Position numbers and translations under genes: made by a program. From an uncultured Anaerolineae bacterium (GTDB lineage: Bacteria > Chloroflexota > Anaerolineae > Anaerolineales > Villigracilaceae): a DNA stretch of 64,000 bases. Positions 25,635-32,695 of this stretch are shown one piece after another. Where the stretch lies: assembly GCA_903875215.1 (NCBI GenBank), contig CAIQVH010000031.1, positions 1-64,000 of the forward strand, given 5' to 3'. The notes beneath the pieces are model-generated. The model did not search any database and was not told the DNA's origin. It saw only the letters and a list, made by a program, of their open reading frames with translations. Within the stretch, counting starts at the first letter, position 1. Each line of letters starts with the position of its first letter.

Positions 25635-25717
25635 AAAAAAAAAAGCCGGCCGCGGAAGTCCCCCTTCCTGTTGCGCCGGCTTTCGGAACGTGGGCCCCAG
25701 ACCACGTTTGCTTGATT
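25635..25717 (-). ncRNA. Putative small RNA, copy 2
   Basis: Minus-strand, about 80 nt. The -10-like TAAGAT is at 25729-25724, start near 25717. The ACGTGG hairpin sits at 25689-25706 and the terminator hairpin AAAGCCGGC/GCCGGCTTT (25642-25683) contains the same GGAAGGGGGACTTCC core, followed by ten T residues. Stem bases differ from copy 1 in compensatory fashion (CACCGGC/GCCGGTG versus AAGCCGGC/GCCGGCTT), which supports selection for the fold. Confidence 0.68.
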
Positions 25718-25738
25718 GTCTCTATCTTACCTGGCGGG

Positions 25739-25777
25739 CGTAGACACAGCGTAGACAAAACTTGCATATTTGTAAGG
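25739..25777 (-). promoter_or_regulatory. Conserved activator-type block, copy 2
   Basis: Same as copy 1: TGTCTACG boxes at 25757-25750 and 25746-25739, 11 bp apart, preceded by the same AT-rich block. Only one base differs across about 40. Confidence 0.55.
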
Positions 25778-25937
25778 AGTAGGCGCGATTTTTGAAAGCC
25801 TTGCCATAAAGATGAGATTTCCCTACCAAAGGGATAGGTTAACAGTGTAAAATTGAAAATCATGGTCATAAGCGGGTCAGCAAAACCCTGGCTCAAGACC
25901 AGTTGTGAAGCGTTTATTCGCAGTATCTGATTTTCTG

Positions 25938-26783
25938 ATGGAGCAGCCCGTGCCGGTCATTTCGCTCATGACGGATTTTGGCCTAAAAGATGGCAATGTG
26001 GGGGTGATGAAAGGCGTGATCTGGAATATCGCTCCAGGCGCCCAAATTGCAGATTTGAGCCATCTGATCGCGCCGCAAAATATCGCCGAGGCTGCCTTGA
26101 TTTTGGCGCGTTCGGCGCCGTATTTTCCGGCGGGTTCCATTCATGTTGTGGTGGTGGATCCGGGGGTGGGGACTGCCCGCCGCCCGATGGCGGCACAGAT
26201 CGGAAACCAGTTCTACGTTGGGCCGGATAACGGGACGGTGACCATGCTGCTGGAACAAGCCGAAGCCCAGGGTTGGCCGGTGCGATTTGTGGCGCTGGAT
26301 CAGCCCCACTGGTGGCTGCCGAAGGTTTCGTATGTCTTTCACGGGCGGGATATTTTTTCTCCGGTGGCGGCACACCTTGCCAGCGGGGTTGCTTTGGAGG
26401 CGCTGGGGAGCCCGTTTCAGGATCCGGTGCGGTTGAATCTGCCTCGCGCAGTGCAGACGGTTTCCGGCTGGCAGGGCGAGGTGATCCACCTGGATCATTT
26501 TGGGAACGTGGCGACCAATTTGCGGGCTGAGCACCTGGCTGGGCTGAGGCTGAATCAGGTGCGTGTGCGCCTGGCGGATTGTGAAATTGTTGGCCTGGTC
26601 AATACCTTTGGTGAGCGCCCGGTTGGCGAGCTGGTGGCTTTGTTTGACAGTACCGGGAATTTGATCGTTTCGGTGGTGAATGGGAGTGCCGCCGGGCGGT
26701 TAAATGCCAGGGTGGGCGATCCGGTTTATCTGGTTTGGGATCTTCAGCCAGCCGGGGCACGATCCGGCGAGAATGGACTATGA
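25938..26783 (+). CDS. SAM hydroxide adenosyltransferase family (DUF62)
   Basis: 281 residues. Members of the chlorinase/fluorinase superfamily with this sequence type hydrolyse S-adenosylmethionine to adenosine and methionine using water. Hallmarks: ISLMTDFGLKDGNVGVMKG at the start (Asp binding the ribose), VVVVDPGVGTARRP, VGPDNGT, the FHGRDIFSPVAAHLASG stretch with the conserved Arg-Asp-His set, and a C-terminal barrel with DHFGNVATNL. ATG at 25938 fits the family start; GTG 25905 adds 11 unsupported residues. It overlaps the next gene by 4 nt, so it is translationally coupled to an ECF transporter. Confidence 0.87.
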   Translation: MEQPVPVISLMTDFGLKDGNVGVMKGVIWNIAPGAQIADLSHLIAPQNIAEAALILARSAPYFPAGSIHVVVVDPGVGTARRPMAAQIGNQFYVGPDNGTVTMLLEQAEAQGWPVRFVALDQPHWWLPKVSYVFHGRDIFSPVAAHLASGVALEALGSPFQDPVRLNLPRAVQTVSGWQGEVIHLDHFGNVATNLRAEHLAGLRLNQVRVRLADCEIVGLVNTFGERPVGELVALFDSTGNLIVSVVNGSAAGRLNARVGDPVYLVWDLQPAGARSGENGL

Positions 26784-28426
26784 CCTCTCAAAGTGCTCTG
26801 ATTGTTGATAATGTTTCCTTTCGCTATCGCGACCGCCAGGGGGTGGCGATTCATCAGATTTCTTTTTCGGCGGAGAAGGGTGAATTATTGTTGCTGGCAG
26901 GCGCCAGCGGCTGTGGCAAGACGACGTTGGTGCGCGCCATCAATGGCCTGATTCCGCGCTCTTATAAGGGCGAATTGAGTGGGAAAATCCTGCTTAACGG
27001 CCAGGATACGGCCGGGATGCCGCTCTCGCGCATTTCTCAGATGGTTGGGACGGTGTTGCAGGATCCGGAACGGCAGATTTTGGGGACCAAGGTCATTAAC
27101 GAGGTGGCATTCGGGTTGGAGAATATGGGGCTGCCGCGGGCTGAAATCTTTGCCCGCGCCGAACAGGCGCTCGATTATTTGAATATCCTGGCGCTGCGAG
27201 ATCGGGAGACATTCAACCTTTCGGGCGGGGAGAAGCAGAAGGTGGCATTGGCCGGGGTGCTGGCGATGCGCCCCTCGGTTTTGCTGCTGGATGAACCGCT
27301 CGCCAGCCTGGATCCGGCTTCGGCGCTGGAGACGCTGGCAATGGTGCGCCGCCTGGCGGATGAGGGGCTGACGGTGGTGATGGTAGAGCATCGCGTGGAG
27401 GATGTGTTGAATATTCACCCGAGCCGGGTAATGTTTATGAGCGAGGGCCGAATCCGGTACCTGGGCGCCCCGGCCGGGCTGATGGAGGCGGTCGATTATC
27501 ACGAGGTCAAGCTGCCGGCGGCGATGATTGCCCGGCGCGCGGCAGCGGATCCGGCCCCGGCGCGGATGAGCTTCTTGCCGGGGGTGAAACGCGGCGAGGC
27601 CGCCAGTGGAGATTCTTCCAACGCGGCTGAATTTGCGTTGGTGCGCTTTGAAAATGTCGCTTTTGGGTACGAGTCGGGGCGTGAAATCCTGCATGGCATT
27701 AATCTTGAGATTCGCAAGGGCGATATTATTGCCGTGTTGGGTCCCAATGGCGCCGGGAAGACGACGTTTGTGAAACATGCCATTGGGTTGTTAAAGCCGA
27801 AATCGGGCCGGGTGTTGGTGAATGGCATCGATACGCACGCGGCGAGTGTGGCCGAGATTGCCAGTACGCTGGGGTATGTTTTTCAAAGCCCCAGCCATAT
27901 GCTGTTTGCGCCGACGGTGCGGGAGGAACTTGCTTTTGGGCCGAAAAACCTGAAACATTCTGCGCCGCAAATTGAGCAGCAGGTGAAGAGTTCGCTGGAG
28001 ATTGTCAATTTGGTGGATAAGGAAAATGACGCCCCGCTCTCGCTTTCGTTTGGACAGCAGAAGCGCGTTTCGATTGCGGCGATCCTGGCGATGCGTTCCA
28101 AAATCCTGGTGATGGATGAGCCGACCGCCGGTCAGGATTACAAGAATTACCTGGGTTTTATGGATGCGATTTTGCAGCTGCCCGGTTTTGAAGCGATTTT
28201 GTTCATTACGCACGATGTGGATATGGCGGTGATTTATGCCAACCGGGTGATTCTGGTGGCGGATGGGGCGGTGCAGGCGGATGGCAGCCCGCAGCAGGTG
28301 TTAAAGGACTATGCTTTGCTGCGCGCCTGCCGCGTGGTGCCGACATCTCTGCTGGATCTAAATCTGGAGTTGTTCCCCAAAACTGGCGAGTTTATGCGTG
28401 CCGAAGCGCTCGGTCACGTGTTGTAA
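26780..28426 (+). CDS. ECF transporter ATPase, both domains fused
   Basis: 548 residues holding two ABC ATPase domains, equal to EcfA1 and EcfA2 in one chain. Domain 1: Walker A GASGCGKTT, signature LSGGEKQKVALAG, Walker B LLLDEPLASLD. Domain 2 (from about residue 290): GPNGAGKTT, signature LSFGQQKRVSIAA, ILVMDEPTAGQD. Both look catalytically intact. It powers uptake of a vitamin or related small molecule with the S and T subunits that follow. ATG at 26780 overlaps the DUF62 stop. Confidence 0.92.
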   Translation: MTSQSALIVDNVSFRYRDRQGVAIHQISFSAEKGELLLLAGASGCGKTTLVRAINGLIPRSYKGELSGKILLNGQDTAGMPLSRISQMVGTVLQDPERQILGTKVINEVAFGLENMGLPRAEIFARAEQALDYLNILALRDRETFNLSGGEKQKVALAGVLAMRPSVLLLDEPLASLDPASALETLAMVRRLADEGLTVVMVEHRVEDVLNIHPSRVMFMSEGRIRYLGAPAGLMEAVDYHEVKLPAAMIARRAAADPAPARMSFLPGVKRGEAASGDSSNAAEFALVRFENVAFGYESGREILHGINLEIRKGDIIAVLGPNGAGKTTFVKHAIGLLKPKSGRVLVNGIDTHAASVAEIASTLGYVFQSPSHMLFAPTVREELAFGPKNLKHSAPQIEQQVKSSLEIVNLVDKENDAPLSLSFGQQKRVSIAAILAMRSKILVMDEPTAGQDYKNYLGFMDAILQLPGFEAILFITHDVDMAVIYANRVILVADGAVQADGSPQQVLKDYALLRACRVVPTSLLDLNLELFPKTGEFMRAEALGHVL

Positions 28427-28498
28427 TTCCTGTGTGTGACCCTGGTCAGCCCGGATGGCTGGCCGGTAGAAAAATCAACCTACTGGAGGAGAGTGAAA

Positions 28499-29449
28499 AT
28501 GGATAAAAAGCTTGCTTCTGTTCTTGGGGCGCTGGTCGTCCTGCTGGCAATCTTTGCGATTGTCATGTTCGTTTTTGGCACGACTGACAAATTGGGCCCG
28601 TTCAATTTTTCAGTTGACCAGGCAACCCTGCCGCTGCGCTTCGCTTTTGTGGTGATCGGCGTGGCGATTGCCTTTGCAGTGTACCTGGTGACCAAGGAAA
28701 ATAAGGCCTGGGAAGTGGATACGCGCGCGGTGGTCTACATGGCGATTGGCGCGGCACTGTATGCGGTCTTTTCCTACCTGTTCAATGGTACCGTTTTCGT
28801 GGTTCCCTCGCTCAGCCAGGTTTCGCTGCGCCCGGCGATTGCCATCCCGATGTTCTTTGGCTACGCTTTTGGCCCGGTGGTCGGTTTCTTCACCGGCGCG
28901 GTCGGCAATATGTTCGGTGATGCGCTGACCGGCTTTGGTCTTTCACCGCAGTGGAGCATCGGTAATGGGCTGGTCGGCTTCATTTCCGGCCTGTGGATGT
29001 TGTTCGGCAGTGACAAGAAAAAGAGCATGAACACGGTGCTGTATGTTGGTGGTGCGCTGGCTCTGGTGGCCGCCGCCTTGTACTTCCTCAACCCTGCTCA
29101 GGCCAACATGACCTTTTTTGATCCGGCCAATAACATTTTTGGCGATGCCCCAATCTCGCTCTTCGCGGGCATTTCCATTTTGATTGGTTTTGCGCTGGTG
29201 GCGGCGGTCCGTTTCGCCTTTGGCCAAAATTTGGATGTGGCCGCTGCGGTGACCTGGGGCATGCTCGGGAATATCCTTGGCATCGGTTTTGCGGCTGTTT
29301 CGGATATCTGGATCAACGGTTTCAGCCCTGCCGCCGCGATTGTGGGTGAGTTCCTGCCCGCGGCTGGCCCGAACTTGATCTTTGCCGCCATTCTCGTTCC
29401 GCTGCTGGTGGCCGCTTACGCCGCTGTTCAGCGCCAATCGGGACGCTAA
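28499..29449 (+). CDS. ECF transporter substrate-binding (S) component
   Basis: 316-residue membrane protein, longer than the usual 170-220. Two extra N-terminal helices (residues about 7-60) precede a typical S-component core, with ALYAVFSYL, the S-component loop SLRPAIAIPMFFGYAFGPVVGF and FTGAVGNMFGDALTGFG, then further helices with GMLGNILGIGF. The substrate is not identifiable from these. ATG at 28499 follows GGAGGAG. It lies between the ATPase and T-subunit genes. Confidence 0.85.
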   Translation: MDKKLASVLGALVVLLAIFAIVMFVFGTTDKLGPFNFSVDQATLPLRFAFVVIGVAIAFAVYLVTKENKAWEVDTRAVVYMAIGAALYAVFSYLFNGTVFVVPSLSQVSLRPAIAIPMFFGYAFGPVVGFFTGAVGNMFGDALTGFGLSPQWSIGNGLVGFISGLWMLFGSDKKKSMNTVLYVGGALALVAAALYFLNPAQANMTFFDPANNIFGDAPISLFAGISILIGFALVAAVRFAFGQNLDVAAAVTWGMLGNILGIGFAAVSDIWINGFSPAAAIVGEFLPAAGPNLIFAAILVPLLVAAYAAVQRQSGR

Positions 29450-29464
29450 TTCAAACAATGGGTG

Positions 29465-29509
29465 GATTGGTAGATTGGGACCGGGCCCCGGCTTCCCAAT
29501 CTACCAATC
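29465..29509. repeat. 16-bp perfect inverted repeat in the ECF operon
   Basis: GATTGGTAGATTGGGA (29465-29480), 13-nt GC-rich loop, then the exact complement (29494-29509). It fills the gap between S and T genes and has no T run, so it is not a classical terminator. Confidence 0.8.
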
Positions 29510-29525
29510 TCCGAGGTCATGTGCA

Positions 29526-30401
29526 ATGCTAGTTGCCTGGCGTTACCGCAAACGAAAATCGCTGGTCCAATGGTTTGACCCGCGCGCGTGGGTTATTTTC
29601 TATTTGTGTTTTCTTTTCTCCACGCTGGCCTTTTGGGATATCCGGCTGCTGGCTCCTTTCTTTACCATCGCCCTGTTTTGGCTGCTGACCTCCGGGTTGC
29701 AGTGGAGCGAAATCCGACGCCCCTTTCTGTTTATCGGCAGCTTTGTCATTTTTTTCTCTTTGTTGACCTTCCTGACCGGACGCGGCAGCCAGGAATTGTA
29801 CAAGGTCGAGCATCTCATCCGCAGTTACGCTGCCCCGTTCACCCTGCTGGGCTGGCGTCCCACCCTAAACATCACCGTAGAACGCGCCTTTTTTGCCGTC
29901 AGCCAGTTTGTGCGGGTCTTCAGCATTGCCGTGATGACCATCCTGATTCCATACTCGCTCAACCCGGCTTATTATGGCATCACTTTTAGGGGCCTGGGCC
30001 TGCCCGATAAAATTGCCTACGCCATGGACCTGACGATGCGCTTTATCCCAACCTTCGGCCGCGACTTTCAACTGACAATGGACGCGCAGCGGGCGCGCGG
30101 TTACGAACTGGAGAAAATCAGCGGCGGGTTGATCGAACAGGTCCGCAAGCTCGGCCCGATCATTGTCCCGGTCACCATTCACGCCATCATCGGCTCGGAA
30201 GACATCATTGACGCCATGGATTTGCGCGCCTTTGGCATTGGCCCGCGCACCTGGCTCGAAGAACTGCATTACCAGCGTCGAGACTTTGTCTTGATTGGGA
30301 TTGGCATTGTCATCCTGGTGACTTCTGTGCTGGTGGGTTTTGCAGGGCTGGGCAATTTTTGGGTGCCCGAAGCCCTGATCCGCTGGGCTGTGGGGGGCTG
30401 A
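29526..30401 (+). CDS. ECF transporter transmembrane (T) component
   Basis: 291 residues, five or six helices. The coupling helices that bind the ATPases contain the expected Ala-Arg-Gly motif: DAQRARGYELEKI (about residue 190), and a second, less canonical, AMDLRAFGIGPRTWL. This is the EcfT scaffold that couples ATP use to the S subunit. ATG at 29526; CCGAGG lies upstream. Confidence 0.9.
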   Translation: MLVAWRYRKRKSLVQWFDPRAWVIFYLCFLFSTLAFWDIRLLAPFFTIALFWLLTSGLQWSEIRRPFLFIGSFVIFFSLLTFLTGRGSQELYKVEHLIRSYAAPFTLLGWRPTLNITVERAFFAVSQFVRVFSIAVMTILIPYSLNPAYYGITFRGLGLPDKIAYAMDLTMRFIPTFGRDFQLTMDAQRARGYELEKISGGLIEQVRKLGPIIVPVTIHAIIGSEDIIDAMDLRAFGIGPRTWLEELHYQRRDFVLIGIGIVILVTSVLVGFAGLGNFWVPEALIRWAVGG

Positions 30402-30404
30402 GCG

Positions 30405-30773
30405 GTGAAAAGCCTGCGCTGGCTGCCAGCCCTGGTCTGGATGGGGGTGATCTATCTCTTTTCATCCCTGCCCTCCAGCGAATTGCCAAGTTACGGGCTG
30501 TGGGATACTCTGGTCAAAAAAAGCGCCCACCTGCTGGAATACGCCCTGCTGGCGCTGGCCTATTATTGGGCGCTGGGGCTGAATCTAAAAAAAGGCTGGC
30601 TGGCCTGGCTGTTGGCAGTTCTCTATGCGGCAACCGATGAATTTCACCAGTCATTTACCGCTGGCCGGCATCCCAGCCTGGTGGACGTGTTGGTGTACGA
30701 CAATTTGGGGGCTTTCGTTTCGGTGCTTTTAACCAACCGGATAGTTAAACGCAAACAAAAAAGCGGCGCTTAG
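30405..30773 (+). CDS. VanZ-like membrane protein
   Basis: 122 residues, four helices, with the family motifs SSLPSSELP, KSAHLLEYALLALAYYW, ATDEFHQSFTAGRHPSLVDVLV and DNLGAF. VanZ proteins are linked to teicoplanin tolerance and envelope functions, but the biochemical role is unclear. GTG at 30405 starts 4 nt after the ecfT stop, so it is co-transcribed. Its stop codon lies in the loop of the terminator hairpin. Confidence 0.85.
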   Translation: MKSLRWLPALVWMGVIYLFSSLPSSELPSYGLWDTLVKKSAHLLEYALLALAYYWALGLNLKKGWLAWLLAVLYAATDEFHQSFTAGRHPSLVDVLVYDNLGAFVSVLLTNRIVKRKQKSGA

Positions 30774-30785
30774 CCGCTCTTTTGG
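30762..30785. terminator. Bidirectional terminator between VanZ and ScpA
   Basis: AGCGGC, loop GCTTA, GCCGCT, then CTTTT on the plus strand and TTTTTTG on the minus strand. Confidence 0.8.
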
Positions 30786-30800
30786 CGAATGTTTCCATCC

Positions 30801-31577
30801 TTATTCGAATTCCAGCTCGAACTCTTCCTCCTCGTTCCAATCAGCCGACCGTTCGATAGCGATCTCCCCGAACAAGCCATCCTGCCGGGCTGAGACACGG
30901 TATCGTTTAACCAGTTCCAAGAGCGCCAGGAAAGTGACCACAATCTCCAGCCGGGAATTGGCGGTGCCGACCAGTTCTTTGAAACTGGAACGTTCGCTCT
31001 TGTTCAATTTTTCGGCGATATAGGCGATTTTTTGTCGGATCGTCACCCTGGGTGCTGAAATGACTGTGCCCAGGGCCATTTTTTCCTTTTCCTGCAGAAG
31101 TGAACTGAGGGCGGCTTCGAGCAGATCGTTGCGGCTCAGGTTGCTTAAATCGAGGCGGCCTTCAATTTTTGGCGGGGGAGCCAGCCGCAAATAAGTATGC
31201 AATCCCTGGGCATCGCGCTGCTCGAGCAGGTTGGCAATTTCCTTAAAGCGTTTGTAGATGCGCAGTTGGCGGGCCAGGTTTTCAGCGGGGTCTTCCTCGC
31301 CGGGTTCGCGCACAGGTGGGCGCGGCAAAAGCGCCTCAGATTTGATCTGGATCAGTTTGGCGGCAATCACCAGAAACGCCGAGATTTCTTCGGCGCGGGC
31401 TTCCTGCATCTGGCGGATATGCTGCAAGTACTGGTCTGTGACCATGGCCAGCGCAACGGAGGTAATATCCAGCTCGGCACGTTCAATCAGTTGCAGTAAA
31501 AAATCCAGCGGCCCCTCATATACGGGGATCTGGACAAGGTATTTTCCGGTCTGGTGGCTGGCGATGTTTAAATCCAT
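30801..31577 (-). CDS. scpA: Segregation and condensation protein A
   Basis: Kleisin subunit of the SMC-ScpAB complex that compacts and separates chromosomes. 258 residues, normal length. Signature N-terminus with YEGPLDFLLQLIERAELDI (about residues 19-37), then AAKLIQIKSEALLP, and a C-terminal winged helix with VTFLALLELVKRYRVSARQDGLFGEI. The partner scpB is at 46222, separated by 15 kb. The ATG lies 8 nt after a TATAAT box, suggesting a leaderless message. Confidence 0.93.
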   Translation of the reverse strand: MDLNIASHQTGKYLVQIPVYEGPLDFLLQLIERAELDITSVALAMVTDQYLQHIRQMQEARAEEISAFLVIAAKLIQIKSEALLPRPPVREPGEEDPAENLARQLRIYKRFKEIANLLEQRDAQGLHTYLRLAPPPKIEGRLDLSNLSRNDLLEAALSSLLQEKEKMALGTVISAPRVTIRQKIAYIAEKLNKSERSSFKELVGTANSRLEIVVTFLALLELVKRYRVSARQDGLFGEIAIERSADWNEEEEFELEFE

Positions 31578-31585
31578 AGGCGGCG

Positions 31586-31615
31586 ATTATACCTATAAAA
31601 TGGGTGGTTTTTCAA
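31586..31615 (-). promoter_or_regulatory. Promoter of scpA (leaderless type)
   Basis: Minus strand TTGAAA (31615-31610), 18 nt, TATAAT (31591-31586), then 8 nt to the ATG. Confidence 0.75.
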
Positions 31616-31764
31616 AATTGCGCTCTGTCCAGGTTTGGGACTGGCTTGTGAAAGTCAGCTGGCCTGGCAGAAACTTAATTCTTGTTCTTTATCGAAAACG
31701 GCGTAAGGTTAAAGGGTGGTGGTCATTGGATGGTTGCTTTACCTGAGTTTTATGGAGGCTTATC

Positions 31765-32139
31765 ATGAAAAAGAATTTGCTTACCGTTGTTGTTTTTGCC
31801 TTGCTGGTGGTAGCTTTGTTGACCGTGGCAGCCACCCCGCTCCCGAACATTCACCTTGCTTCTGCGAAGTTCATCCAGGGAAAGGGCTTGATTTACAACA
31901 TCCATATCGTTGACGGGAATATCTGGCGCGCTGACCTGAAGGCCGCCTACATCACAGTGAATCATGTTGATTACAAGATGCACTGTTTTTTCACTGCGAC
32001 GGACCGCACTTCCGTGCGCTGTGAAGTTCAAGGTCTGCAGTTTGTTGCGAAATATCCCGCGGTGATTCACATTGCGGGGGCCAATCTCGCGACCACAATT
32101 CTGGTCAAGCCGGATTTTGTCGTCAAGCCGAATTATTAA
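31765..32139 (+). CDS. Small secreted protein, tandem copy 1
   Basis: 124 residues, no family recognised. An N-terminal signal (KKNLLTVVVFALLVVALLTVAATP) is followed by a compact beta-rich region with two Cys about 15 residues apart (MHCFFTATDRTSVRCEV), which could form a disulfide, and a motif NIHIVDGNIWRADLKAA. It is nearly identical to the protein encoded 472 bp downstream. GGAGGCTTATC precedes the ATG. Probably exported or membrane-anchored by its uncleaved signal. Confidence 0.8.
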   Translation: MKKNLLTVVVFALLVVALLTVAATPLPNIHLASAKFIQGKGLIYNIHIVDGNIWRADLKAAYITVNHVDYKMHCFFTATDRTSVRCEVQGLQFVAKYPAVIHIAGANLATTILVKPDFVVKPNY

Positions 32140-32236
32140 AATAAACTTAATCCTTGAAAATAATGGCAAACGGCTTACTATTAAATTGTGGCGGTCATTG
32201 GATGGAAGTTTTACCTGAGTTTTGAGGAGGTTAATT

Positions 32237-32587
32237 ATGAAAAAGAATTTGCTCACCGTTGTTGTGTTTGCCTTGCTGGTGGTGGCTTTGTTGACTGTAG
32301 CAGCCACCCCGGTCCCGAACATTCACCTTGCTTCTGCGAAGTTCATCGCGGGAAAGGGCTTGATTTACAACATCCATATCGTTGACGGGAATATCTGGCG
32401 CTCTGACCTGAAGGCCGCCTATCTCACAGTGAATCACGTTGATTACAAGATGCACTGTTTTTACACTGCGTCAGACCGCACTTCCGTGCGCTGCGAAGTT
32501 CAGGGTCTGCAGTTCCTTGCGAAGTATCCGGCTGTGATTCATATCGCCGGAGCCAACCTCCCGACAACCATTCTCAAAGCGCCATAG
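32237..32587 (+). CDS. Small secreted protein, tandem copy 2
   Basis: 116 residues, about 90 percent identical to copy 1 by eye. Signal, the two cysteines and the NIHIVDGNIWR motif are all kept; the C-terminus is 8 residues shorter (ends ILKAP). ATG at 32237 corresponds to the start of copy 1 and follows GAGGAGG. Most differences are conservative or silent, so both copies seem to be under purifying selection. Function unknown. Confidence 0.8.
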   Translation: MKKNLLTVVVFALLVVALLTVAATPVPNIHLASAKFIAGKGLIYNIHIVDGNIWRSDLKAAYLTVNHVDYKMHCFYTASDRTSVRCEVQGLQFLAKYPAVIHIAGANLPTTILKAP

Positions 32588-32659
32588 CCCAAACCAAACC
32601 TGATCGGTTTTTGACCCTCCATCCGATGCCCTGCGGACTGCAATAGGTCCCTAAACAGG

Positions 32660-32692
32660 AACGAGCGAAGCCAACCCTTTGCTCGTTTTTGT
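32660..32692 (+). terminator. Intrinsic terminator after the duplicated genes
   Basis: AACGAGC, 14-nt loop, GCTCGTT, TTT. The convergent kinase gene stops at 32696. Confidence 0.7.
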
Positions 32693-32695
32693 TAT

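Larger units (their letters stand above)
25474..25777. repeat. Tandem duplication, unit of 171 bp
   Basis: 25474-25606 and 25645-25777 are two copies offset by exactly 171 bp. Best conserved are the hairpin core (CGCGGAAGTCCCCCTTCCTG), GTGGGCCCCAGACCACGTTTG and an upstream block of about 40 bp. Together with the SH3b terminator and the following leader they fill the 555-bp gene-free stretch 25383-25937; 25790-25937 holds nothing recognisable. Confidence 0.9.
31695..32587 (+). repeat. Tandem gene duplication, 472-bp unit
   Basis: About 31695-32139 and 32167-32587 align at a constant offset of 472 bp, covering upstream DNA (GGTCATTGGATGG, TTTACCTGAGTTTT), ribosome site and coding region. The tails after the last 10 codons differ. 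Confidence 0.9.

Noticed and set aside
25466..25717. Known Chloroflexi-1 RNA motif
   Set aside because: I cannot match these hairpins to that motif from memory; a covariance search would be needed, so no name is given.
25474..25777. CRISPR array
   Set aside because: Only two units of 171 bp, with hairpins and terminators; no short regular repeats or spacers and no cas genes.
25790..25937. SAM or vitamin riboswitch ahead of the DUF62/ECF operon
   Set aside because: No conserved riboswitch core or expression platform could be seen.
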